A stretch of DNA of 33,324 bases from Acidobacteriaceae bacterium (GCA_003132325.1 PKXK01000116.1:121053-154376); one strand, 5' to 3'; counted from the stretch's first letter, positions 16,922 through 25,245 are shown. Numbers and translations: made by a program. Notes: generated by a model not told the origin, from the letters alone.

Positions 16922-18483
16922 AGCGCGCACGCACAGCCCCTAAAGGGGCAACTGATTTCGAGGGTTTTGCGGTATCGCTAAAGCGATACCCTGATACGAA
17001 GCTACAGGTACTCTTCGCTCTCGTCCTGTTCGTTTTTGTTAGCTTCTTCGGCGGCAATTCGCAATTGTGGGCGCAGACGCAGCAGTCTTCGCAGCAGACC
17101 TGGGAGCAGATACCAATTCCGAAGTTGCCGGCGTTTCATCCGACGCAGCCGAAGCGCATCGAGTTGCCGAATGGCATGGTGGTTTTTCTTCAGGAAGACC
17201 ACGAACTGCCCACCATCGACGGCACGGCACGTATTCGCGGCGGCGAGCGGTCGGTTCCGGCGAACAAGACGGGACTGACCGATATTTACGGCGAAGTGTG
17301 GCGCACCGGCGGAACCAAGTCCCAGACCGGCGATCAACTGGACGACTATCTGGAGCAGCGCGCCGCCAAGGTCGAAACCGGGGGAGGCGTCGATTCGACC
17401 ACGGTGAGCTGGTCGTGTCTGAAAGAAGACTTCGACGACGTCTTCCGCGTGTTCGAGGACCTGCTGAAGAATCCGGAGTTCCGCGCCGACAAAATTGAAA
17501 TTGCGCAGAAGGGGATGTACGACGGCATCTCGCGGCGCAATGACGATCCGGGACAGATCGCGGGACGGGAAGCGGCGAAGCTGGTGTACGGCGCCAACAA
17601 TCCGTATGTGCGGGTCGCTGAATATCGAACGGTGGCGGCGATCACGCGGCAGGATCTGGTCGAGTGGCACGGTAAGTACGCGCACCCGAACAACATCATC
17701 CTCGGGGTGGCTGGCGACTTCGACTCGGCGAAGATGGAGGCTCGTCTGCGCCAGGCGTTTGCGTTGTGGCCCAGAGGCGAAGCGGCGAAGGATGCGGAGA
17801 TCAAGCCGGAGCCCGCGAAACCGGGATATTACCAGGTCGACAAAACCGACGTGAATCAGAGCAACATTCAAATGGTTGCGGTGGGCATTACGCGCAAGAA
17901 TCCGGATTATTTCGCGGTCTCGGTATTCAACGAGGCTTTCGGCGGAGGATTTTCATCGCGCCTGTTTGGCGACATTCGCACCACGAAAGGACTCGCCTAC
18001 GCGGTCGGCGGTGGAGTGGGTACGAGTTGGGATCATCCCGGCATGCTGAGGCTGATGGTGAGCACCAAGAGCAAGACCACGATCGAATCCATTCAGGCGC
18101 TGGATGAGGAGATTGCCGGCCTTGTCCGGCGTCCCATCGACGACGAGGAAATCAAGCGCGCCAAAGACTCGATTTTGAATTCGTTTGTCTTCCGTTTCGA
18201 TTCTCCGGCCAAGGTTTTGCAGGAAAAAATGGCGTATGAGTTTTACGGTTATCCGCTGGATTTTCTGGAGAACTTTCAGCGAGGGATCGAAAAAGTTACG
18301 AAAGAAGATGTAGCGCGGGTGGCGGCAAAGTACCTTCACCGCGAGCAGATGGCGGTGCTGGTGGTGGGCAACGTAGGCGAATTCGACAAGCCGCTTTCGT
18401 CTCTGGGCGCGGTGAACAAGGTGGATATTGCGATTCCGGCGCCGCCGCCGGGACTGGTTCCGGAACAGGGCGAGCATCCGTAG
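16918..18483 (+). CDS. M16 family peptidase-like subunit lacking HxxEH (R/Y partner)
   Basis: GTG start overlapping the previous stop (GTGA); M16 fold sequence LPNGMVVFLQEDHELPTIDGTARIRGGERSVPANKTGLTDIYGEV; RTTKGLAYAVGGG motif. Confidence 0.88.
   Translation: MKRARTAPKGATDFEGFAVSLKRYPDTKLQVLFALVLFVFVSFFGGNSQLWAQTQQSSQQTWEQIPIPKLPAFHPTQPKRIELPNGMVVFLQEDHELPTIDGTARIRGGERSVPANKTGLTDIYGEVWRTGGTKSQTGDQLDDYLEQRAAKVETGGGVDSTTVSWSCLKEDFDDVFRVFEDLLKNPEFRADKIEIAQKGMYDGISRRNDDPGQIAGREAAKLVYGANNPYVRVAEYRTVAAITRQDLVEWHGKYAHPNNIILGVAGDFDSAKMEARLRQAFALWPRGEAAKDAEIKPEPAKPGYYQVDKTDVNQSNIQMVAVGITRKNPDYFAVSVFNEAFGGGFSSRLFGDIRTTKGLAYAVGGGVGTSWDHPGMLRLMVSTKSKTTIESIQALDEEIAGLVRRPIDDEEIKRAKDSILNSFVFRFDSPAKVLQEKMAYEFYGYPLDFLENFQRGIEKVTKEDVARVAAKYLHREQMAVLVVGNVGEFDKPLSSLGAVNKVDIAIPAPPPGLVPEQGEHP
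16934..17002. repeat. Two-hairpin REP-like element located inside the 5' end of the second M16 CDS
   Basis: gcccctaaaggggc (16936-16949) + ggtatcgctaaagcgatacc (16971-16990) + ctgatacgaagc; homologous to 29632-29699. Confidence 0.85.
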
Positions 18484-18485
18484 TT

Positions 18486-18600
18486 GTGTGGGGCGGACAC
18501 TCTTGTCCGCCAAAAGCTGGGGTCGGCAGGTAAGCCGAGGGTCAATCCCAATAGACTGAATCCAAGTCAACGTCGGCGGACAAGAGTGTCCGCCCTACAC
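18486..18600. repeat. REPIN-like inverted pair
   Basis: gtgtggggcggacactcttgtccgcc (18486-18511) and ggcggacaagagtgtccgccctacac (18575-18600): 25/26 complementary. Confidence 0.88.
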
Positions 18601-18923
18601 TTGCGGTTGAAGTTTCTGCTCCTGCAAGAAGAGCAGATACCAGTGTTCCCAGAACGGGAGTTGCGGCAACTGGCAGGCGGTTTGACGCGAAGATGGCAAT
18701 GACGGCGATTGTCAAAATTTGTCAATCGGGGTCTCTAGAGTGTCATACTGGGAGCAGCAAGGGGTGACTCCGAGGTGACTCTCCCGCAGAGTCGTTGAAA
18801 ACATTGAGGATACCCCGAGAAAGACGTGACTTCCGTCACTTGGGACGGTGGCCCTTGAAGTGCCATAGTTACGAGCGTTAGTCATTCAACCAAGATAGTC
18901 AAACGGAGACGAGGGAAATTAAA

Positions 18924-19418
18924 ATGCGGAAACAAAAAGGCTTCTCACTGATCGAATTGCTGATTGTGGTGGCGATCATCCTGATTATCGCCGCTATCGC
19001 GATCCCGAACCTGCTGCGCGCGCGCATTGCGGCCAATGAGTCGTCCGCGGCCGCCACGACTCGCACAATTAACACGGCCGAAGTAAGCTACATTACTGCT
19101 TATCCGTCGGCCAATTATGGAGACCTAACCGTCCTCGGCGGAGTAGGCCCCTGCACACCGTCCTCTGCCACGGCATGCCTGATTGACCAAACCTTGGCAA
19201 CCGACAATGCCGGCGCTGGCAAGAGCGGGTACAAGTTCACTGCTGATGGGCACACTATCAAGGGCGGGTACACCGCGACTGCCTACCCAATCGCGGTTGG
19301 GAGCAGCGGTGTCAACAGCTTCTGCTCGATTGAAGATGCGGTGGTCCGCAAGGACTCAGCCGGCGCGAATGATAATGTTAGCGCAACCTGCGCGGTCTTA
19401 CCGTCCTTGGGCAACTAA
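18924..19418 (+). CDS. Type IV pilin-like protein, copy 1
   Basis: MRKQKGFSLIELLIVVAIILIIAAIAIPNLLRAR prepilin N-terminus (G/FSLIE); four Cys in C-terminal domain. Confidence 0.93.
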   Translation: MRKQKGFSLIELLIVVAIILIIAAIAIPNLLRARIAANESSAAATTRTINTAEVSYITAYPSANYGDLTVLGGVGPCTPSSATACLIDQTLATDNAGAGKSGYKFTADGHTIKGGYTATAYPIAVGSSGVNSFCSIEDAVVRKDSAGANDNVSATCAVLPSLGN

Positions 19419-19459
19419 CACCAACTTGGTCTGAGGCCTCGGGGGAGAGGCAACAGGCG

Positions 19460-19485
19460 GGGAGCAGTGGACAACCACTGCTCCC
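19460..19485 (+). terminator. Putative Rho-independent terminator after pilin copy 1
   Basis: gggagcagtgg-acaa-ccactgctccc perfect 11-bp stem followed by ttgttct. Confidence 0.55.
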
Positions 19486-19560
19486 TTGTTCTATCTCGGT
19501 GAGCACATCCGAAGTTGCCCCACCTCCCGCACCGAGCCATTCGCCGAATTCGTAGTTCAT

Positions 19561-19708
19561 CTACCGCCGGGACGCCAAGGACGCCGAAAAGAAGCGAGGA
19601 AGGTTAAAACCTTCACTTTCAATGCCTAAGCCTCAACCCCTGATTGGGAACTTGCAGTCTCTTGTTCTTCCTTGCTTTTTCTCGGCGCACTCGGCGTCTC
19701 GGCGGTTG
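19561..19708. repeat. 148-bp element with 42-nt imperfect terminal inverted repeats
   Basis: ctaccgccgggacgccaaggacgccgaaaagaagcgaggaag (19561-19602) versus reverse complement of 19667-19708: 34/42 matches. Confidence 0.8.
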
Positions 19709-20025
19709 AGCTTTCTGCGGACGCAAGAGGAGCAGATGCCAGCGTTCCCAGAACGGGAGTTGCGGCAACTGGCAGGCGGTTTGAAGCCAAAATGGCATTG
19801 CGGGGACTGCCAAAATTTGTCAATCGGGGTCTCTAAAAGTGTCATACTGGGAGAATCAAGAGGTGACCAGGAGGTGACTCTTCTGCAGAACCCCACTGAA
19901 AACATTCGGCATACACCAGAGGGACACCTGACTTCGGTCACTTGGGCATCTGGCCTTCGAAGTGCGATAGTTACGAGCGTTGGTCACCCAACCAAGACAG
20001 TCAAAGGGAGACGAGGATAATTTCA

Positions 20026-20520
20026 ATGCGGAAACAAAAAGGCTTCTCACTGATCGAATTGCTGATTGTGGTGGCGATCATCCTGATCATCGCCGCTATC
20101 GCGATCCCGAACCTGCTGCGCGCGCGCATTGCGGCCAATGAGTCGTCCGCGGCCGCCACGACTCGCACAATTAACACGGCCGAAGTAAGCTACATTACCG
20201 CTTATCCGTCGGCCAATTATGGAGACCTAACCGTCCTCGGCGGAGTAGGCCCCTGCACACCGTCATCTGCCACGGCATGCCTGATTGACCAAACCTTGGC
20301 AACTGACAATGCCGGCGCGGGCAAGAGCGGGTACCATTTCACTGCTGATGGACACACTATCAAGGGCGGGTACACCGCGACTGCCTACCCAATCGCGGTT
20401 GGGAGCAGCGGTGTCAATAGCTTCTGCTCGATTGAAGATGCGGTGGTCCGCAAGGACTCAGCCGGCGCGAATGATAATGTTAGCGCAACCTGCGCGGTCT
20501 TACCGTCCTTGGGCAACTAA
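20026..20520 (+). CDS. Type IV pilin-like protein, copy 2
   Basis: Identical to copy 1 except K to H in SGY(K/H)FTADG; start ATG 20026. Confidence 0.93.
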   Translation: MRKQKGFSLIELLIVVAIILIIAAIAIPNLLRARIAANESSAAATTRTINTAEVSYITAYPSANYGDLTVLGGVGPCTPSSATACLIDQTLATDNAGAGKSGYHFTADGHTIKGGYTATAYPIAVGSSGVNSFCSIEDAVVRKDSAGANDNVSATCAVLPSLGN

Positions 20521-20561
20521 CACCAACTTGGTCTGAGGCCTCGGGGGAGAGGCAACAGGCG

Positions 20562-20587
20562 GGGAGCAGTGGACAACCACTGCTCCC
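20562..20587 (+). terminator. Putative Rho-independent terminator after pilin copy 2
   Basis: Same gggagcagtgg-acaa-ccactgctccc hairpin as after copy 1. Confidence 0.5.
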
Positions 20588-20658
20588 CTGTTACTTTGGT
20601 CAGCCCCTCAAGAGCAACCACCTTTAGCCGCCTTGCTCGCCTATGTTTAAATCCAGGT

Positions 20659-22548
20659 ATGGCCACTGCGGCGACGAAACTTGCAACTAGCCCGCAATCC
20701 CAGCAAGGGCTATTTAGTTCTGCGGGTAATCGGAGAACTGTTCTCTCTCTTGTATTAATGCTGCTCACGCTGCTTGCGTACAATCCGGCGGCTCACAACG
20801 ATTTCGTCGACTTCGACGACCCCGCCTACGTTACTGGTAATCAGCACGTCCGCGCGGGGCTGACCTGGGACACAGTGAAATGGGCGTTCCGCAGCACGGA
20901 GCAGGCAAATTGGCACCCGCTGACCTGGCTATCGCATGCCGCCGATTACCAACTCTTTCATCTCAAGCCCGCCGGGCATCATTACATGAGCGTGCTGTTG
21001 CATGGGCTAAATGTGGTGCTGCTGTTTTTGTTCCTCGAAGCGGCCACGGGCATGGCATGGCGCAGCGCGGTCGTGGCTGCCCTGTTCGCGGTACATCCGA
21101 TCAATGTTCAGTCCGTAGCCTGGGCTTCGGAGCGAAAGAACGTTCTGTGCATGTTGTTCTTTGTGCTGACGTTGCTGGCCTATCGTTGGTATGCGCAGAA
21201 TCCCAGCGTGCAGCGATACGGGTTGGTTGGGCTGCTGTTCGTGCTCGGACTCATGTCGAAGCCCATGGTTATAACTCTGCCTTTTGTGCTGCTGCTGCTG
21301 GACTACTGGCCGCTCGGGCGGACGTCGCCTGCTCGCGTATCCCCCGATGTCAAGGGTGGAGGGGCGGGGACACCCGCCCCTCCACGGATATCCTGGACGC
21401 GGCTTGTGGTTGAAAAGCTGCCGCTACTGGCTCTCTCTGCCACAAGTGCTGTGATCACCATGGTTGCGCAAAAGGCAGGCGGCGCAATACACAATGAATA
21501 TCCATTCTGGGACCGGCTGCTGAATGCGATTGTTTCCTACGCGCGCTACGTGGAGAAGGCGATCTGGCCTTCCCGACTGGCGGCTTTTTATCCTCACCCA
21601 GACCATTCACTGCCGGCGTGGCAGGTGGCAACCTCGGCGCTCCTGCTGGTATCCATTACGGCAACGGTCCTGATGCTGCGAAAAAAACGGTATCTGGCCG
21701 TGGGCTGGTTCTGGTACCTGGGAACCATGGTGCCGGTGATCGGACTGGTGCAGGCCGGCGAGCAAGGCATGGCGGACCGATACGCCTACATTCCTTTTGT
21801 TGGGCTATTTATCGCGGGAATTTGGGGAATTGCGGATTGGGCCGGCGCCCGGCGCATTCCGGCAATCTATCTTGCGCTGGCAGCGTCGGTCGCAATTGCC
21901 GGGTTCTCAGTTGCCGCACATGCGCAACTAGGTTACTGGAAAAACACCGAGGTGCTTTGGTCGCACACGCTCAGCGTCACGCAGGGCAATTTCGTCGCCC
22001 ATGACAGCCTGGGCGCCGAGCTTATCAACCAAGGAAAACTCCAGGAAGCGATGGCACACTTCGAAGCTGCGGCCGCAATCAATCCGCGCGATGCCTTTAG
22101 CCAGCTCGATCTGGGCGTCTGTGAAAAACGGCAAGGCAACATCAAAGGGGCTGTAGAGCGCTACGAAACGGCGCTGCGTCTGTCGGCGGATTCCTCCCTG
22201 AGGGCCACGGCTTTCGGCAACCTTGGGTCAATCTATCGCGCTGCAGGAGATTACGTGCAGGCTCGTGAGAACTACGACTCGGCGCTGCGGCTGCTGCCGG
22301 ACAACAAATTTGCCCTGATCGGTTTGGGGCTTATCGCGCAGAAAACCGGCGACTTGGCCCATGCGGTTGACTATTACGCCCAGGCGGTCAAAGCGGACCC
22401 GTCGGATGCGGAATATCTTCTCCTCGCACAGGCACTGGCAAAGGCTGGACGAGCCAGCGAAGCCCAAGCAGCTTACAGTCAAGCCCAAAAGATCTCCCGC
22501 GATTGGAATGCTACCGAACAAGCGGTAAACCACTTACTTCAGGAGTAG
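20659..22548 (+). CDS. Polytopic GT-C/TMTC-like glycosyltransferase with C-terminal TPR repeats
   Basis: NDFVDFDDPAYVTGNQHV, NWHPLTWLSHAADYQLF, multi-TM body, then TPRs (AHFEAAAAINPRDAFSQLDLGVCEKRQGNIKGAVERYETALRL...). Start ATG 20659. Confidence 0.8.
   Translation: MATAATKLATSPQSQQGLFSSAGNRRTVLSLVLMLLTLLAYNPAAHNDFVDFDDPAYVTGNQHVRAGLTWDTVKWAFRSTEQANWHPLTWLSHAADYQLFHLKPAGHHYMSVLLHGLNVVLLFLFLEAATGMAWRSAVVAALFAVHPINVQSVAWASERKNVLCMLFFVLTLLAYRWYAQNPSVQRYGLVGLLFVLGLMSKPMVITLPFVLLLLDYWPLGRTSPARVSPDVKGGGAGTPAPPRISWTRLVVEKLPLLALSATSAVITMVAQKAGGAIHNEYPFWDRLLNAIVSYARYVEKAIWPSRLAAFYPHPDHSLPAWQVATSALLLVSITATVLMLRKKRYLAVGWFWYLGTMVPVIGLVQAGEQGMADRYAYIPFVGLFIAGIWGIADWAGARRIPAIYLALAASVAIAGFSVAAHAQLGYWKNTEVLWSHTLSVTQGNFVAHDSLGAELINQGKLQEAMAHFEAAAAINPRDAFSQLDLGVCEKRQGNIKGAVERYETALRLSADSSLRATAFGNLGSIYRAAGDYVQARENYDSALRLLPDNKFALIGLGLIAQKTGDLAHAVDYYAQAVKADPSDAEYLLLAQALAKAGRASEAQAAYSQAQKISRDWNATEQAVNHLLQE
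21356..21385. repeat. Perfect 13-bp-stem palindrome inside the TPR/GT-C CDS
   Basis: gtggaggggcggg-gaca-cccgcccctccac. Confidence 0.9.
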
Positions 22549-22702
22549 GTTGGTTACGCAGGTTTTGAATGCGGTAGGTTGTTTCGGAGATCGTGGCCTC
22601 ATAAGTGCAGCAAGAACCTGGTGAGCAGGCCCCTGGCGGCCCAGACGAGAGCCTGGAGCGAGCCAAGTCGCAGGGCATCTCACCTTCGTGGAGGCTACCC
22701 GA

Positions 22703-23218
22703 ATGCGAATACCAGTGCGAACACGAGTGCGAACATCGAGGGGCTTTTCCATTATTGAATTGCTGATTGTGGTGGCCATCATTCTGATCATCGCGGCCAT
22801 AGCGGTTCCGAAACTGCTGCAGGCCCGGCTGTCGGCCACTGAGGCCGCTGCCGTTGCCTCAGTTCGAACCATCACCACCGCCGAAGTCGGCTACCTGACC
22901 GCCTATCCGAGCGTCGGGTATGCGGCACAACTATCCGATCTGGGAACAGGCGGGGCCACGCCTTGCGTGCCCTTACCTACGAGCGCCTGTTTGATTGACG
23001 ATTCCCTGGCAACCGCGAGTGCCGCTCCTGGCAAGGGTGGTTACATCTATACGGCAACCGGCAGTTTGGGGACGTTCCTCGTCACTGCGGTGCCGGTCTC
23101 GAATACCGGTGGAGCCCGCAGCTTCTGTGAGGTTGCGGACAATGTCCCGCGCGTCAATCCTGCTGGGACAGCCATCTCGAATGCCGCTGCCTGCATGGGC
23201 TTGCAACCCGTCCAGTGA
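22703..23218 (+). CDS. Type IV pilin-like protein, third paralogue
   Basis: MRIPVRTRVRTSRGFSIIELLIVVAIILIIAAIAVPKLLQAR; GGAGG 8 nt upstream of ATG 22703; same Cys spacing as the other two pilins. Confidence 0.9.
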   Translation: MRIPVRTRVRTSRGFSIIELLIVVAIILIIAAIAVPKLLQARLSATEAAAVASVRTITTAEVGYLTAYPSVGYAAQLSDLGTGGATPCVPLPTSACLIDDSLATASAAPGKGGYIYTATGSLGTFLVTAVPVSNTGGARSFCEVADNVPRVNPAGTAISNAAACMGLQPVQ

Positions 23219-23428
23219 GACTCCAATGAAGTCGTAACCGGTCGGCACGAACTACGGTTCTTATGACGGGCTTCGGGCTCGTGTGCGTCCGACTCAAGGG
23301 ATCAATGACTTCGGTAAGGGACGGCGGCGGCCATGCTCGTGGATCGCGCTGCATCAGGTGTATCTTTTGTGCATGCTAGGTTCTAGCCGTCTGTGGGTGT
23401 TTCCGAGCGTAGGGAAGTACACGAAGTA

Positions 23429-25078
23429 ATGTCTGGCGAAGAGGCCGTCTCGAACCCTCCAGAATCGCCTGCCCGCCGCTTTTTTCGCTGGCATGTTGCC
23501 GTGCTTCTGTTGATTCTTGTTCTTTTCAGCGTGGTTCGCTGGCGCCTGGCCGGGATGCCGCTGGAGCGGGACGAAGGCGAATATGCCTATGCGGGGCAAC
23601 TCCTATTGCAGGGAATCCCTCCTTATCAATTCGCCTACAACATGAAGTTGCCGGGAACGTATGCGGCTTATGCCGTAATAATGGCCGTCTTGGGCCAGAC
23701 ACCACAGGGCATCCATCTGGGACTTCTCCTGGTGAACGCAGCTACGGTCGTTCTGATTTATTTTCTGGCAGCCCGGCTTTTTGGGACGCTGGCTGGAACC
23801 GTGGCCGCAGCAACCTATGCGTTGCTTTCTACTCATCAGTCGACTCTTGGTTTCGCGGCGCATGCGACCCACTTTGTCGTTCTGGCTGCAATGGCCGGAC
23901 TCATTCTTCTTTTGCGAGCCGATGAGCGCGGTAAATTATCGATGTTTTTCTGCAGTGGGTTGTTTTTTGGCCTCGCCTTCTTGATGAAACAGCCGGGAAT
24001 CTTCCTGGGGGCGTTCGCTTTCCTTTATTTAATCTTTGTCCATTGGCGCAGACCAAGGATCGATTGGGCCCGGCTTGGCCAACAAGCGGGTGTCTTCCTG
24101 CTCGGGTGCGCGTCTCCTTTTGCGCTGACGTGCGTACTCCTATGGCGAGCGGGCGTGTTCAAGAATTTCTGGTTTTGGACCTTCTCCTATGCTCTCCAGT
24201 ACTCTTCGTTAAAGTCCCTCAAGGATGGATGGGAGTTGTTTACTTACCACGTTTTGCCGATTCTGGGCGCGGCCCCTGGGGTGTGGATCATCGCTTTGAT
24301 CGGGTTGACGGCGCTTCTGTGGCATCCGCCAGCCCGGCGGTATGCGGTTCTGATCGTCGGACTGTTCGTATTTTCGTCATTGGCGGTTTCCGCCGGACTT
24401 TATTTTCGGTCTCATTATTTTGTGCTGGTGCTGCCTGCAATTGCGTTGTTGGCCGGTATAGGGGTTGCTGCTGCGGTAAGTTTGCTAGATGCAAAACAAG
24501 TCCATCCTATGTTTCGCATTCTTCCGGTGGTTGTATTTGCCGTTGCCTGTGGCTGGGCCATTAAGAAAAATGCACCCCACTACTTCTCTTTAAGTCCATT
24601 ACAAGCGTGCCGGGCAGTTTACGGCGTTAATTCCCCATTTCCGGAGGCGCTTCCGATCGCGGCCTACCTGCGGGAGCACACGGCGCCTACCGATCGAATT
24701 ATTGTGCTCGGATCCGAACCAGAGATATATTTCTACGCGCACCGCCTATCCGCCAGCGGTTACATCTATGTCTACGGCCTCATGGAGAACCAGCCTTACT
24801 GGACACAGATGCAGAAGCAGATGATTGGAGAGATCGAGGCTAATCGGCCTGCTTATCTTGTGTACGTCAACGACCCGGCATCGTGGCTCACGACCATGGG
24901 TTCCAGCCGGATCGCGCCCTTTCTCGATTGGGCCAATCCCTACGTCAAGAGTCACTACGAGAAAGTGGGACTGGTGGAACTCGCGGAGCCCGAGTCGCGG
25001 TATGTTTGGGGCGATCAAGCTAGAAGCACGCGGCCACAGGCGCAATACCAGATTTCGATTTTCAAGAGAAAGGAGTAG
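23429..25078 (+). CDS. ArnT-like/GT39-83 family membrane glycosyltransferase
   Basis: RWRLAGMPLERDEGEYAYAGQLLLQGIPPYQFAYNMKLPGTY, a typical GT-C first-loop acidic motif; about 10 TM segments. Confidence 0.82.
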   Translation: MSGEEAVSNPPESPARRFFRWHVAVLLLILVLFSVVRWRLAGMPLERDEGEYAYAGQLLLQGIPPYQFAYNMKLPGTYAAYAVIMAVLGQTPQGIHLGLLLVNAATVVLIYFLAARLFGTLAGTVAAATYALLSTHQSTLGFAAHATHFVVLAAMAGLILLLRADERGKLSMFFCSGLFFGLAFLMKQPGIFLGAFAFLYLIFVHWRRPRIDWARLGQQAGVFLLGCASPFALTCVLLWRAGVFKNFWFWTFSYALQYSSLKSLKDGWELFTYHVLPILGAAPGVWIIALIGLTALLWHPPARRYAVLIVGLFVFSSLAVSAGLYFRSHYFVLVLPAIALLAGIGVAAAVSLLDAKQVHPMFRILPVVVFAVACGWAIKKNAPHYFSLSPLQACRAVYGVNSPFPEALPIAAYLREHTAPTDRIIVLGSEPEIYFYAHRLSASGYIYVYGLMENQPYWTQMQKQMIGEIEANRPAYLVYVNDPASWLTTMGSSRIAPFLDWANPYVKSHYEKVGLVELAEPESRYVWGDQARSTRPQAQYQISIFKRKE

Positions 25079-25125
25079 ATCCGCGCCTGTATGGGCCTGC
25101 CATCCGTCGACTGATACTTCGTCTG

Positions 25126-25157
25126 GTGTGGGACGGACAGGAGTGTCCGCCCCACAC
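25126..25157. repeat. Single hairpin related to the 18486-18600 element
   Basis: gtgtgggacggacaggagtgtccgccccacac. Confidence 0.75.
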
Positions 25158-25245
25158 AACCACAAAGGTTACCTTTGTACTAGCCGCGACGCCCTCTCGC
25201 TTGCTTATAATTCTTCTTGATCCTCAACCGGTCCTCTGAACAGCC

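Larger units (their letters stand above)
18603..20587. repeat. Tandem segmental duplication of a ~0.9-kb pilin unit (period about 1.1 kb)
   Basis: Unit from about gcggttga(a/g)...ttctgc through upstream region, pilin CDS and downstream hairpin occurs at ~18603-19485 and ~19702-20587; CDS starts are 1102 nt apart. Confidence 0.92.

Noticed and set aside
18484-18702. 72-aa ORF MCGADTLVRQKLG... and the similar start at 24746-25165 (MWLCGADTPVRPTP...)
   Set aside because: The shared N-termini come from the GGCGGACA palindromic repeat, not from a real protein family.
18790-18923. Possible GEMM (c-di-GMP-I) riboswitch upstream of pilin
   Set aside because: The expected conserved receptor segments were not recognisable by eye; kept only as an unnamed structured-leader candidate.
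19183-20536. Two 83-aa + strand ORFs overlapping each pilin
   Set aside because: Alternate reading frame of the duplicated pilin CDS; their similarity follows from the duplication.
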